Source: Streptomyces sp. NBC_01262 | GTDB lineage: Bacteria; Actinomycetota; Actinomycetes; Streptomycetales; Streptomycetaceae | Assembly: GCF_036226365.1 (NCBI RefSeq) | Contig: NZ_CP108462.1 | Coordinates: 744,001-808,000, forward strand | Direction: 5' to 3' | DNA length: 64,000 bases | Shown here: piece by piece, positions 40,959 through 50,454 of the stretch | Layout of the letters: the number at the start of each line of letters is the position of its first letter | Numbering within the stretch: position 1 is the first letter of the stretch | Translations under genes and position numbers: made by a program | Notes under the pieces: model-generated | Database searches by the model: none | Told to the model about the DNA's origin: nothing | The model's input: the letters and a program-made list of their open reading frames with translations, nothing else

Positions 40959-42481
40959 GCTGCTTTCCCTCCCGCTGCCACGCCGGTGGCGGCGGCCATC
41001 ACGGACTGCTCGGTGGCTTCGGCGCGCGGGATCTCGGCGGCGATCCGCCCCTCGTGCATCACCAGGACACGGTCGGCCATGCCGAGGATCTCGGGCAGGT
41101 CGGAGGAGATCATGAGCACCGCCACCCCGTCGGCGGCGAGCTGTGAGAGCAGCCGGTGGACCTCGGCCTTGGTGCCGACGTCGATGCCGCGGGTGGGTTC
41201 GTCGACGATGAGGATGTCCGGGGCGGTGGCCAGCCACTTGGCCAGCACCACCTTCTGCTGGTTGCCGCCGGACAGGGTGCCGACCAGGTCGCCGAGGCGG
41301 GCGTACTTGACCTGGAGCCTGACCGCCCAGTCCAGGGCGCGGCTGCGCTCGTGGGCGCGGTTCATCAGCCCGGCGCGGGAGGAGGCACGCAGCCCGGTGA
41401 GGCCGATGTTGCGCTCGATGGACATGTCCATCACCAGGCCCTGGGCCCGCCGGTCCTCGGGGACCAGTGCGATTCCGGCGGCCATCGCCAGGCTGGGGGC
41501 GCCGGTCGGCAGCGGCTTGCCGCCGACCTCGACCTCGCCGGCGTCCCATCGGTCGACGCCGAAGACGGCGCGGGCGACCTCGCTGCGGCCGGCCCCGACC
41601 AGTCCGGCCAGGCCGACGATCTCGCCGCGCCGCACGTCGAAGGAGACATCGGTGAAGACGCCCTCCCGGGTGAGCCGGCGCACGCTCAGGGCGACCTCGC
41701 CGACCTCGGCGTCCTGCTTGGGGTAGAGCTCGTCCAGATCGCGGCCGACCATGCGGCGGATCAGGTCGTCGTGGGTAAGGCCCTCGACCGGCTCGCTCGC
41801 GATCCAGCGGCCGTCGCGCAGGGTGGTGACCCGCTGGCAGAGGCCGAAGATCTCCTCCAGGCGGTGCGAGATGAACAGCACGGCCGCGCCCTGCTCGCGC
41901 AGCGTGCGTACGACCCCGAAGAGCCGGGCGACCTCGGCGCCGGTGAGGGCGGCGGTCGGCTCGTCCATGATGAGGACGCGGGCGTCGAAGGAGAGCGCCT
42001 TGGCGATCTCGACGATCTGCTGGTCCGCGATGGACAGGCCCCGGCAGGGCTGGCCGGGGTCGAGGTCGACGCCGAGGCGGCTGATCAGGGCGGCGGTGGC
42101 GGCGTGCACGGCCTTGTGGTCCACGCGGCCCATGGAGCGGCGCGGCTGGCGTCCCATGAAGATGTTCTCGGCGACGGTCAGGTCCGGGAAGAGCGTCGGC
42201 TCCTGGTAGATCACCGCGATGCCGGCGTCCCGCGCGTCGGACGGCCCGTGGAAGACCACGGGCTCGCCGTCGATCAGCACGCTGCCCGCGTCCGGCCGGT
42301 GCACTCCCGCGAGCATCTTGATGAGGGTGGACTTTCCGGCGCCGTTCTCTCCCGCGAGTGCGTGTGCCTCGCCGGCGAAGAGCTCCAGGGACACGCCCTG
42401 GAGAGCCCGTACGGCGCCGAAGGACTTGGACGCGTCCGCCAGTGCGAGCACGGGCCGTCCGGCCGTCTCCGGCTGGTTCAT
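40955..42481 (-). CDS. rhaT: Rhamnose ABC transporter ATP-binding protein (double domain)
   Basis: A 508-residue sugar-import ATPase with two ABC domains in tandem, as in RbsA/MglA. Domain 1 is complete: Walker [16 protein letters not shown], signature [15 protein letters not shown], Walker [14 protein letters not shown]-loop FISHRLEEI. Domain 2 has [15 protein letters not shown] in place of a normal Walker [16 protein letters not shown] and [13 protein letters not shown]. The asymmetry is normal for the family. First gene of the leftward operon; a promoter and LacI-type sites lie at 42494–42549. Confidence 0.93.
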   Translation of the reverse strand: MNQPETAGRPVLALADASKSFGAVRALQGVSLELFAGEAHALAGENGAGKSTLIKMLAGVHRPDAGSVLIDGEPVVFHGPSDARDAGIAVIYQEPTLFPDLTVAENIFMGRQPRRSMGRVDHKAVHAATAALISRLGVDLDPGQPCRGLSIADQQIVEIAKALSFDARVLIMDEPTAALTGAEVARLFGVVRTLREQGAAVLFISHRLEEIFGLCQRVTTLRDGRWIASEPVEGLTHDDLIRRMVGRDLDELYPKQDAEVGEVALSVRRLTREGVFTDVSFDVRRGEIVGLAGLVGAGRSEVARAVFGVDRWDAGEVEVGGKPLPTGAPSLAMAAGIALVPEDRRAQGLVMDMSIERNIGLTGLRASSRAGLMNRAHERSRALDWAVRLQVKYARLGDLVGTLSGGNQQKVVLAKWLATAPDILIVDEPTRGIDVGTKAEVHRLLSQLAADGVAVLMISSDLPEILGMADRVLVMHEGRIAAEIPRAEATEQSVMAAATGVAAGGKAA

Positions 42482-42491
42482 TTGAGCCTCG

Positions 42492-42660
42492 CATGAAAGG
42501 TTTCAACAAGGTTTCACGGACGTTAGGCCCATCGAGCGGGAAACGTCAATGCATTCGTTTCAACTTTTCTGAGCCGTGATCCGGCGGTGACCGGAGCCCT
42601 CTGGCGGCGCCTTGACACCCTGACGCGGTGCGCCTAGCTTCCCCTCAGTGAAACGATTCA
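42492..42660. promoter_or_regulatory. Divergent rha promoters with LacI-type operators
   Basis: For rhaT (reverse strand): TTGACG at 42544–42549 and TAACGT at 42520–42525, spacing 18. For rhaI (forward): TTGACA at 42612–42617 and TAGCTT at 42635–42640, spacing 17. Near-palindromic TGAAA..TTTCA sites lie just downstream of each predicted start: TGAAAGGTTTCA (42494–42505) and TGAAACGATTCA (42649–42660), with half-sites at 42511–42516 and 42557–42562. This is what repression by the two LacI proteins would require. Confidence 0.7.
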
Positions 42661-42676
42661 TGGCGGGAGCGATGAC

Positions 42677-43843
42677 ATGACCGATCTGTCTTCGGTGAAG
42701 GCTGCGCTCAAGGCGCAGGCCGTCGAGACGCCCTCCTGGGCGTACGGGAACTCCGGCACCCGCTTCAAGGTGTTCGCCCAGGCGGGCGTACCGCGTGACC
42801 CGTTCGAGAAACTCGACGATGCCGCGCGCGTCCACGAGCACACCGGGGTCGCCCCGACCGTGGCCCTGCACATCCCGTGGGACCGGGTGGACGACTACGC
42901 GGGCCTGGCCACCTACGCCAAGGAGCGCGGGCTGCGGCTGGGCACGATCAACTCCAATGTCTTCCAGGACGACGACTACAAGCTCGGCTCGGTCACCAAC
43001 CCGGATCCCCGGATCCGCCGCAAGGCCACCGACCACCTCCTGGACTGCGTCGACATCATGGACGCCACCGGCTCCCGCGACCTCAAGCTGTGGTTCTCCG
43101 ACGGCACCAACTACCCCGGCCAGGACGACATCGCCGACCGCCAGGCTCGCCTGGGCGAAGCCCTCGCCGAGGTCTACGCCCGGCTCGGCGACGACCAGCG
43201 CATGCTGCTGGAGTACAAGTTCTTCGAGCCCGCCTTCTACGCCACCGACGTCCCCGACTGGGGCACCGCCTACGCCCACTGCCTCAAGCTCGGCGAGAAG
43301 GCCCAGGTCGTGGTCGACACCGGCCACCACGCCCCCGGCACCAACATCGAGTTCATCGTCGCCACCCTGCTGCGCGAGGGCAGGCTCGGCGGCTTCGACT
43401 TCAACTCCCGCTTCTACGCCGACGACGACCTGATGGTCGGCGCCGCCGACCCCTTCCAGCTCTTCCGCATCATGTACGAGGTCGTGCGCGGCGGCGGCCT
43501 CAAGGCCGAGACCGGCGTGGCCTTCATGCTCGACCAGTGCCACAACATCGAGGCCAAGATCCCGGCCATCATCCGCTCCGTGATGAACGTCCAGGAGGCC
43601 ACGGCCAAGGCCCTGCTCGTCGACGCGGACGCCCTGAGCGCCGCCCAGCGGTCGGGTGACGTCCTGGAGGCCAACGCCGCCTTGATGGACGCGTACAACA
43701 CCGACGTCCGGCCCCTGCTGCGCGAGGTCCGCGAGGAGCTCGGCATCCACCCCGAGCCCGTGGCCGCGTACAAGGCCTCCGGCTGGGCCGAGCGCATCGT
43801 CGCCGACCGCGTCGGCGGCACCCAGGCGGGCTGGGGCGCGTAA
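42677..43843 (+). CDS. rhaI: L-rhamnose isomerase
   Basis: A 388-residue TIM-barrel aldose–ketose isomerase converting L-rhamnose to L-rhamnulose. Metal-site segments are QRMLLEYKFFEPAFYATDVP (Glu), AQVVVDTGHHAPGTNIEFIV (Asp, His), and LGGFDFNSRFYADDDLMVGA (Asp). It is of the shorter RhaI type rather than the E. coli RhaA type. ATG 42677 follows GGGAGCGATGAC. First gene of the rightward operon under its own LacI-type operator. Confidence 0.92.
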   Translation: MTDLSSVKAALKAQAVETPSWAYGNSGTRFKVFAQAGVPRDPFEKLDDAARVHEHTGVAPTVALHIPWDRVDDYAGLATYAKERGLRLGTINSNVFQDDDYKLGSVTNPDPRIRRKATDHLLDCVDIMDATGSRDLKLWFSDGTNYPGQDDIADRQARLGEALAEVYARLGDDQRMLLEYKFFEPAFYATDVPDWGTAYAHCLKLGEKAQVVVDTGHHAPGTNIEFIVATLLREGRLGGFDFNSRFYADDDLMVGAADPFQLFRIMYEVVRGGGLKAETGVAFMLDQCHNIEAKIPAIIRSVMNVQEATAKALLVDADALSAAQRSGDVLEANAALMDAYNTDVRPLLREVREELGIHPEPVAAYKASGWAERIVADRVGGTQAGWGA

Positions 43844-43902
43844 CGCCTCCGGCGCGGCCGCATCCCCGACGAATCCGAACCAGCACCCCCAGGGACCCGC
43901 AG

Positions 43903-45948
43903 ATGACCCAAGAACCGCACCCCGAGGCCGCCGCGCTCCTGGCGCGCTCGCACCGGCTCGGCGCCGATCCGCGCAACACCAACTACGCGGGCGGCAACAC
44001 GTCCGCCAAGGGCTCCGCCACCGACCCCGTCACCGGGCAGGAGACCGAGCTGATGTGGGTCAAGGGCTCGGGCGGCGACCTGGGGACACTGACCGAGGGC
44101 GGGCTCGCCGTGCTGAGGCTGGACCGGCTGCGCGCGCTGAAGGGCGTCTACCCGGGGGTGGAGCGCGAGGACGAGATGGTCGCCGCCTTCGACTACTGCC
44201 TGCACGGCAAGGGCGGGGCCGCGCCGTCCATCGACACCGCGATGCACGGCCTGGTCGACGCCGCCCACGTCGACCACCTGCACCCGGACTCCGGCATCGC
44301 GCTGTCCTGCGCCGCCGACGGCGAGGCCCTCACCAAGGAGTGCTTCGGCGACGAGGTGGTCTGGGTGCCCTGGCGCCGCCCCGGCTTCCAGCTCGGCCTG
44401 GACATCGCCGCCGTCAAGGCCGCCAACCCGCAGGCCATCGGCTGCGTCCTCGGCGGCCACGGCATCACCGCCTGGGGCACCACCTCGGACGAATGCGAGG
44501 CGAACTCGCTGCGCATGATCCGTACCGCCGAGGACTTCCTCCGCCGGCGCGGCAAGGCCGAGCCCTTCGGCCCCGTACTCGACGGTTACGAGCCGCTGCC
44601 CGCCGCCGACCGGCGTGCGCGTGCCGCCGCGCTCGCGCCCGCGCTGCGCGCGATCGCCTCCGCCGACCGCCCCCAGGTCGGCCACTTCACCGACTCCGAG
44701 CCCGTCCTGGACTTCCTGGCCCGCGCCGGGCACCCGCGCCTCGCCGCGCTCGGCACCTCCTGCCCCGACCACTTCCTGCGCACCAAGGTCCGCCCGCTCG
44801 TCCTCGACCTCCCCGCCGGGGCCCCGCTGGACCAGGCCGTCGCGCGCCTGAAGGAACTGCACGCCGAATACCGCGCCGAATACCGCGCGTACTACGAGCG
44901 GCACGCGACCCCCGGCTCCCCCGCGCTGCGCGGCGCGGATCCGGCGATCATCCTGATCCCCGGCGTCGGGATGTTCTCGTACGGCAAGGACAAGCAGACC
45001 GCGCGCGTCGCGGGCGAGTTCTACGTCAACGCGATCAACGTCATGCGCGGCGCCGAGGCCGTCTCCACGTACAAGCCGATCGAGGAGGCCGAGAAGTTCC
45101 GCATCGAGTACTGGGAGCTGGAGGAGGCCAAGCTGCGGCGCATGCCCGCGCCCAAGCCGCTGGCGACCCGCATCGCCCTCGTGACCGGCGCCGGCTCCGG
45201 CATCGGCAAGGCCATCGCCCGACGCCTCGCCGCCGAGGGCGCGGTCGTGGTCGTCGCCGATCTCGACGCGGAGAACGCGGCGGCGGTGGCCGAGGAGCTC
45301 GGCGGCCCCGACAAGGCCGTCGCGGTCACGGTCGACGTCACGAGCGAGGAGCAGATCGCCGCCGCCTTCGACGAGGCCCTGCTCGCCTTCGGCGGCGTCG
45401 ACCTGGTCGTCAACAACGCCGGCATCTCCATCTCCAAGCCCCTGCTGGAGACCACCGCCAGGGACTGGGACCTCCAGCACGACATCATGGCCCGCGGCTC
45501 CTTCCTCGTCTCCCGCGAGGCCGCCCGCGTGATGATCGCCCAGGGCCTCGGCGGCGACATCGTCTACATCGCCAGCAAGAACGCCGTCTTCGCCGGCCCC
45601 AACAACATCGCCTACTCCGCCACCAAGGCCGACCAGGCCCACCAGGTCCGCCTCCTGGCCGCCGAACTCGGCGAACACGGCATCCGCGTCAACGGCATCA
45701 ACCCCGACGGCGTCGTGCGCGGCTCCGGCATCTTCGCCGGCGGCTGGGGCGCGAAGCGGGCCGCTGTCTACGGGGTCGAGGAGGCCAAGCTCGGCGAGTT
45801 CTACGCCCAGCGGACCCTGCTCAAGCGGGAAGTCCTGCCCGAGCATGTCGCGAACGCGGTCTTCGCCCTGACCGGCGGCGATCTGACGCACACGACAGGC
45901 CTGCACGTCCCGGTGGACGCGGGCGTCGCGGCCGCGTTCCTGCGGTAG
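43903..45948 (+). CDS. rhaEW: Bifunctional rhamnulose-1-phosphate aldolase / short-chain dehydrogenase
   Basis: A 681-residue fusion. Residues 1–400 form a class II (zinc) aldolase: NTNYAGGNTSAKGSATD, the His-rich VDHLHPDSGIAL and LGGHGITAWG. Residues about 420–681 form an SDR: VTGAGSGIGKAIARRLA, VVNNAGISIS, active-site SAT..Y..K region (NNIAYSATKADQAHQ). The aldolase cleaves L-rhamnulose-1-phosphate to DHAP and L-lactaldehyde, which the SDR half oxidises to lactate. The name RhaEW follows the Bacillus/actinobacterial fusion. The downstream lutABC genes take lactate onward. Confidence 0.92.
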   Translation: MTQEPHPEAAALLARSHRLGADPRNTNYAGGNTSAKGSATDPVTGQETELMWVKGSGGDLGTLTEGGLAVLRLDRLRALKGVYPGVEREDEMVAAFDYCLHGKGGAAPSIDTAMHGLVDAAHVDHLHPDSGIALSCAADGEALTKECFGDEVVWVPWRRPGFQLGLDIAAVKAANPQAIGCVLGGHGITAWGTTSDECEANSLRMIRTAEDFLRRRGKAEPFGPVLDGYEPLPAADRRARAAALAPALRAIASADRPQVGHFTDSEPVLDFLARAGHPRLAALGTSCPDHFLRTKVRPLVLDLPAGAPLDQAVARLKELHAEYRAEYRAYYERHATPGSPALRGADPAIILIPGVGMFSYGKDKQTARVAGEFYVNAINVMRGAEAVSTYKPIEEAEKFRIEYWELEEAKLRRMPAPKPLATRIALVTGAGSGIGKAIARRLAAEGAVVVVADLDAENAAAVAEELGGPDKAVAVTVDVTSEEQIAAAFDEALLAFGGVDLVVNNAGISISKPLLETTARDWDLQHDIMARGSFLVSREAARVMIAQGLGGDIVYIASKNAVFAGPNNIAYSATKADQAHQVRLLAAELGEHGIRVNGINPDGVVRGSGIFAGGWGAKRAAVYGVEEAKLGEFYAQRTLLKREVLPEHVANAVFALTGGDLTHTTGLHVPVDAGVAAAFLR

Positions 45949-45998
45949 GCATCTGTCCCCCGCCCCGCCCGTTCAGCCCCTCCGGCGTTTGAAAAGCG

Positions 45999-46075
45999 GG
46001 GGTCTGGGGGCGGAGCCCCCAGCGGGTCCGGGCGGAGCCCGGTTTCGGGAAGGGGCGGGGTGGGGGAAAGCCCCT
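45999..46075. repeat. Streptomyces GC-rich intergenic hairpin repeat
   Basis: Successive hairpins with GGA loops: CTGGGGGC-GGA-GCCCCCAG (46004–46022) and CCGGGC-GGA-GCCCGG (46028–46042), then a looser AGGGGC...GCCCCT stem (46051–46075). The preceding CTCCGGCGTTTGAAAAGCGG is the familiar lead-in of a repeat scattered through Streptomyces genomes. It lies between rhaEW and rhaB and may act as a terminator or RNA stabiliser, lowering expression of the downstream genes. Confidence 0.8.
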
Positions 46076-46113
46076 CCCACAGGCAGCCACCCCGCACACA
46101 CCCGAGGAAGAAC

Positions 46114-47577
46114 GTGACACCCAAACCGTCTGCCTTCGCCGCCGTCGACCTCGGCGCCTCCAGCGGCCGCGTCATGGTCGGCCGTGTCGCACCCGGCGTA
46201 CTGGACCTCGAAGAGGTCCACCGCTTCCCCAACCGCCCGGTCCGCGTAGGCGGAACGCTCCACTGGGACGTGCTCGCCCTGTACCGCGGCGTACTGGACG
46301 GCCTGCGCGCGGCGGGCCCGGTCAGCTCGGTCGGGATCGACACCTGGGCCGTGGACTACGGGCTGCTCGCGGCGGACGGCACGCTCCTCGGCAACCCCGT
46401 GCACTATCGCGACACGCGCACCGACGGCGTACCGGAGAAGGTGTGGCAGACCATGCCTCCGCAGGAGCTGTACGCGGCGACCGGGCTGCAGTACGCGCCC
46501 TTCAACACGCTGTACCAGCTCGTGGCGGCGGCCGGCACACCCCAGCTCGCGGCGGCGCAGCGGCTGCTGCTGATGCCGGACCTGATCTCGTACTGGCTGA
46601 CGGGCACGGCGGGGACCGAGCTGACGAACGCCTCGACCACGCAGCTGCTCGACCCGCGCACGGGCGACTGGGCGCGGGGCCTCGCGGGGCGCCTCGGGAT
46701 CCCGATGTCGCTGTTCGCGCCGCTGCGCAGGCCGGGTGACGCGGCCGGGGAGCTGCTGCCGGAGGTGCTGGCGGAAACGGGTCTCGGCGGCCCCGTGCCG
46801 GTGGTGGCGGTCGGCTCGCACGACACGGCGTCGGCGGTGGCGGCGGTGCCGGCGCGCACGGACCGGTTCGCGTACATCTCGTGCGGCACGTGGTCGCTCG
46901 CGGGGCTGGAGCTGGACGCGCCGGTCCTCACGGAGGAGTCCAGGGCCGCGAACTTCACCAATGAGCTGGGCGTGGACGGCACGGTCCGCTATCTGCGCAA
47001 CATCATGGGCCTGTGGCTGCTGCAGGAGAGCCTGCGGGACTGGGAGGCCCAGGGCATCCGTTTCGATCTGCCGCACCTGCTCGCCAGGGCCGCCGAGGCG
47101 GCGCCGCTGCGCTCGGTCGTGGACGCGGCCGACCCGGTCTTCCTGCCGCCGGGCGGAATGCCGGACCGGATCGCGCAGGCGTGCCGCCGCACGGGGCAGC
47201 CGGTGCCGCGCGACGCGGCGGAGACGGTGCGCTGCGTCCTGGACTCGCTCGCGCTGGCGCACCGCCTGGCGATCGAGGACGCCCAGCGCCTGTCGGGCCG
47301 GGGGGTGGACGTCGTCCATATCGTCGGCGGCGGGGCGCACAACGAGCTGCTCTGCCGGCTGACGGCGGACGCCTGCGGGCTGCCGGTGGTGGCAGGCCCG
47401 GCCGAGGCGGCGGCGCTCGGCAATGTCCTGGTGCAGGCGCGGGCGGCCGGGGTGATCAACGGAGGACTCGCAGACATCCGATCTCTGCTTCACAGCACGC
47501 AGCCATTGAGGCAGTATGAGCCCTCGGGCGACCGCACACTCTGGGAGGAGGCCGCATGCGCGTTGCGCTCTTCGTGA
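46114..47577 (+). CDS. rhaB: L-rhamnulose kinase
   Basis: A 487-residue FGGY-family kinase that phosphorylates L-rhamnulose at O1. AAVDLGASSGRVMVGRV (phosphate-1), VGIDTWAVDYGLLAADG, VGSHDTASAVAAVP, ISCGTWSLAGLEL and VVHIVGGGAHNELLCRLTAD (adenosine motif) match rhamnulokinases. GTG 46114 is preceded by GAGG. It lies after the hairpin repeat and overlaps lutA by 22 bases. Confidence 0.93.
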   Translation: MTPKPSAFAAVDLGASSGRVMVGRVAPGVLDLEEVHRFPNRPVRVGGTLHWDVLALYRGVLDGLRAAGPVSSVGIDTWAVDYGLLAADGTLLGNPVHYRDTRTDGVPEKVWQTMPPQELYAATGLQYAPFNTLYQLVAAAGTPQLAAAQRLLLMPDLISYWLTGTAGTELTNASTTQLLDPRTGDWARGLAGRLGIPMSLFAPLRRPGDAAGELLPEVLAETGLGGPVPVVAVGSHDTASAVAAVPARTDRFAYISCGTWSLAGLELDAPVLTEESRAANFTNELGVDGTVRYLRNIMGLWLLQESLRDWEAQGIRFDLPHLLARAAEAAPLRSVVDAADPVFLPPGGMPDRIAQACRRTGQPVPRDAAETVRCVLDSLALAHRLAIEDAQRLSGRGVDVVHIVGGGAHNELLCRLTADACGLPVVAGPAEAAALGNVLVQARAAGVINGGLADIRSLLHSTQPLRQYEPSGDRTLWEEAACALRSS

Positions 47578-48326
47578 CCTGTGTGAACGACACGCTCTAC
47601 CCGGACACCGGGCGGGCGGTGGTCACGCTTTTGGAGCGGCTCGGCGTGGAGGTGGACTTCCCCGCGGCGCAGACCTGCTGCGGGCAGGCGCAGTTCAACA
47701 CCGGCTACCGCCACGAGACCGAGCCGCTGGTGCGCCGCTACGCACGGGCTTTCGCCGGCTACGACCACATCGTCACGCCGTCCGGCTCCTGTGCCGCCAT
47801 GGTCCGGGACAACTATCCGCGGATCGGCGCGAAGGCGGCCGCCGAGGGGCGCGGGCAGGAACTGGCGCGGATCGCCGACTCCGTCGTGCCCAGGACGTAC
47901 GAGCTCACCGAGTTCCTGGTCGACGTCCTCGGGGTGACCGACGTGGGCGCGTACTTCCCGCACACCGTCACCTATCACCCGACCTGCCACGGCCTGCGCA
48001 TGCTGGGGCTCGGCCGGCGGCCGGTCGAGCTGCTGAGCCATGTGAAGGGCCTGGAGCTGCGCGAGCTGCCCGGCGCGCAGGAGTGCTGCGGCTTCGGCGG
48101 CACCTTCGCCGTCAAGAACGCCGCCGTGTCCGCCGCGATGGGCGCGGACAAGGCCCGGCACATCGGCGAGACGGGCGCGGCGGCGGTCTGCACCGTCGAC
48201 AACTCGTGCCTGATGCACATCGGCGGCACCCTGGCGCGGCTGGGCTCACCGACCAGGCCGCTGCACATCGCCGAGATCCTCGCCTCCACCGAGGAACACC
48301 CCTACGCTCTGGAAGACATCCGATGA
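47556..48326 (+). CDS. lutA: Lactate utilisation protein A
   Basis: A 256-residue LutA (CCG-domain) protein. Two Cys-rich motifs, PAAQTCCGQAQFNTGYRHE and GAQECCGFGGTFAVKNAAV, and a YHPTCHGLRMLGL segment bind an iron–sulfur cofactor. With LutB and LutC it forms the complex oxidising L-lactate to pyruvate. In this operon the lactate would come from rhamnose-derived lactaldehyde. Confidence 0.93.
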   Translation: MRVALFVTCVNDTLYPDTGRAVVTLLERLGVEVDFPAAQTCCGQAQFNTGYRHETEPLVRRYARAFAGYDHIVTPSGSCAAMVRDNYPRIGAKAAAEGRGQELARIADSVVPRTYELTEFLVDVLGVTDVGAYFPHTVTYHPTCHGLRMLGLGRRPVELLSHVKGLELRELPGAQECCGFGGTFAVKNAAVSAAMGADKARHIGETGAAAVCTVDNSCLMHIGGTLARLGSPTRPLHIAEILASTEEHPYALEDIR

Positions 48327-49807
48327 GCGGTACGTATCTGGGCATGCCGGCCTTCCCCAAGGCCGCGTCGGAGTCGACCCGCGACCTGCGCATGCGGGCC
48401 AATCTCACCCATGCCACGCACACCATCCGGGACAAGCGCGCCAAGGCGGTGGCCGAACTGGCCGACTGGCCGCAGCTGCGCGCCGCCGGAGCCGCGATCA
48501 AGGACCGTACGCTGCGCCACCTCGACCACTACCTGGAGCAGGTCGAGGCGGCCGTCGAGGCGGCGGGCGGGCACGTCCACTGGGCGGCCGACGCCGACGA
48601 GGCGAACCGGATCGTGACCGAGCTGGTCCGGATGACCGGCGAGAGCGAGGTCGTGAAGGTCAAGTCGATGGCCACGCAGGAGATCGGGCTCAACGACGCG
48701 CTGGCAGAGGCCGGGATCCGCGCGTACGAGACGGATCTGGCCGAGCTGATCGTGCAGCTCGGCGACGATCTGCCCTCGCACATCCTGGTCCCGGCGATCC
48801 ACCGCAACCGCTCCGAGATCCGCGACATCTTCCGCGAGGAGATGGCCAACTGGGGCCGCCCGGCGCCCGAGGGGCTCACCGACCGGCCCGCCGAGCTGGC
48901 GGAGGCGGCGCGGCTGCACCTGCGGGAGAAGTTCCTGCGGGCGAAGGTCGGGATCTCGGGGGCCAACTTCATGGTCGCGGAGACCGGCACGATGGTGGTC
49001 GTGGAGTCCGAGGGCAACGGCCGGATGTGCCTGACCCTGCCCGAGACCCTGATCTCCGTCGTGGGCATCGAGAAGGTCGTGCCGACCTGGCAGGACCTGG
49101 AGGTCTATCTCCAGTTGCTCCCCCGCTCGTCCACCGCCGAGCGGATGAACCCGTACACCTCGATGTGGACCGGCACGACCGCCGAGGACGGTCCGCAGAC
49201 CTTCCACCTCGTCCTGATCGACAACGGCCGCACCGACACCCTCGCCGACACCGTCGGCCGCCAGGCGCTGCGCTGCATCCGCTGCTCGGCCTGCCTCAAC
49301 GTCTGCCCGGTGTACGAACGGGCCGGCGGGCACGCCTACGGCTCCGCCTACCCCGGGCCGATCGGCGCGATCCTCACGCCGCAGCTGCGCGGCACCGGCA
49401 GCGAGCTGGACGCCTCGCTGCCGTACGCGTCCTCGCTGTGCGGGGCGTGCTACGAGGTGTGCCCGGTCGCCATCGACATCCCGGAAGTGCTGGTCCACCT
49501 GCGCGAGCGCGTCGTGCAGGGCGGTGAGGTGACCCTGCGCGGCAACAGGACCACCATCAAGCCCGCCAAGGGACACGCCGCCGAGCGGGCCGCCATGCGC
49601 GCCGCCCGCTGGGCCCTGGACCACCCGGCGGCGCTGCGCGGCGGCCAGCGGCTGGCCGCCCGCACCCGGCGGCTGCACCCGAAGCACCGCCTTCCGGGGC
49701 CGGGCAGTGCCTGGACCGAGACCCGCGACATTCCCGCCGTGCCCGCCGAGTCGTTCCGCGACTGGTGGCAGCGCACCCGTGGCATCAGCGGCAAGGAGAC
49801 CCCATGA
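48323..49807 (+). CDS. lutB: Lactate utilisation protein B
   Basis: A 494-residue LutB iron–sulfur protein. The N-terminal LUD domain contains VKVKSMATQEIGLNDALAEA and GISGANFMVAETGTMVVVES. Two 4Fe-4S ferredoxin motifs follow: CIRCSACLNVCPVY and LCGACYEVCPVAID. ATG 48323 overlaps the lutA stop (ATGA). Confidence 0.94.
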   Translation: MSGTYLGMPAFPKAASESTRDLRMRANLTHATHTIRDKRAKAVAELADWPQLRAAGAAIKDRTLRHLDHYLEQVEAAVEAAGGHVHWAADADEANRIVTELVRMTGESEVVKVKSMATQEIGLNDALAEAGIRAYETDLAELIVQLGDDLPSHILVPAIHRNRSEIRDIFREEMANWGRPAPEGLTDRPAELAEAARLHLREKFLRAKVGISGANFMVAETGTMVVVESEGNGRMCLTLPETLISVVGIEKVVPTWQDLEVYLQLLPRSSTAERMNPYTSMWTGTTAEDGPQTFHLVLIDNGRTDTLADTVGRQALRCIRCSACLNVCPVYERAGGHAYGSAYPGPIGAILTPQLRGTGSELDASLPYASSLCGACYEVCPVAIDIPEVLVHLRERVVQGGEVTLRGNRTTIKPAKGHAAERAAMRAARWALDHPAALRGGQRLAARTRRLHPKHRLPGPGSAWTETRDIPAVPAESFRDWWQRTRGISGKETP

Positions 49808-50454
49808 GCACTCGCGACCAGGTTCTGGGACGGATCCGCCGCGCGCTGGCGGACGTGCCGCGCTCGGAGTCCCCCGGTGACGTGCCGGTGGTCCGCGACT
49901 ACCTGCGCGTGCACGCCGAACGCGACGCCGCGCAGGCCGTCGAGCTGCTCGCCGAGAACCTCGCGGACTACCGGGCCGTCGTCCACCGCACGACCGACGC
50001 CGAGCTCCCCGCCCGGATCGCGGCACTGCTCGCGCAGCGCGGGGCCGGCAGTCTCGTCGCGCCGCCGGGGCTGCCGCCGCAGTGGCTCGCGGCGGTGGAA
50101 GGCGTCACGCGCATGACGGATACCGCCGAACTGACCCACCGGCAGCTCGACGCCGTCGACAGCGTGGTCACCGGCTGCGCCGTCGCCATCGCCGAGACCG
50201 GCACCATCGTCCTGGACGCCTCGCCCGACCAGGGCCGCCGCCGGATCACCCTGGTCCCGGACCACCACATCTGCGTCGTACAGGTGCCGGACCAGGTCGT
50301 GGACTCCGTCGCGCAGGGGCTGGAACGGCTGGACCCGGCACGGCCGCTGACCTGGATCTCGGGACCGTCCGCGACCAGCGACATCGAACTCGACCGGGTG
50401 GAGGGCGTGCACGGCCCGCGCACCCTGGAGGTCATACTCGTCACCCATGACTGA
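49804..50454 (+). CDS. lutC: Lactate utilisation protein C
   Basis: A 216-residue LUD-domain protein, the third subunit of the lactate oxidation complex. VTGCAVAIAETGTIVLDASP, RRRITLVPDHHICVV and ISGPSATSDIELDRVEGVHG are typical of LutC. Start overlaps the lutB stop. Confidence 0.93.
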   Translation: MSTRDQVLGRIRRALADVPRSESPGDVPVVRDYLRVHAERDAAQAVELLAENLADYRAVVHRTTDAELPARIAALLAQRGAGSLVAPPGLPPQWLAAVEGVTRMTDTAELTHRQLDAVDSVVTGCAVAIAETGTIVLDASPDQGRRRITLVPDHHICVVQVPDQVVDSVAQGLERLDPARPLTWISGPSATSDIELDRVEGVHGPRTLEVILVTHD

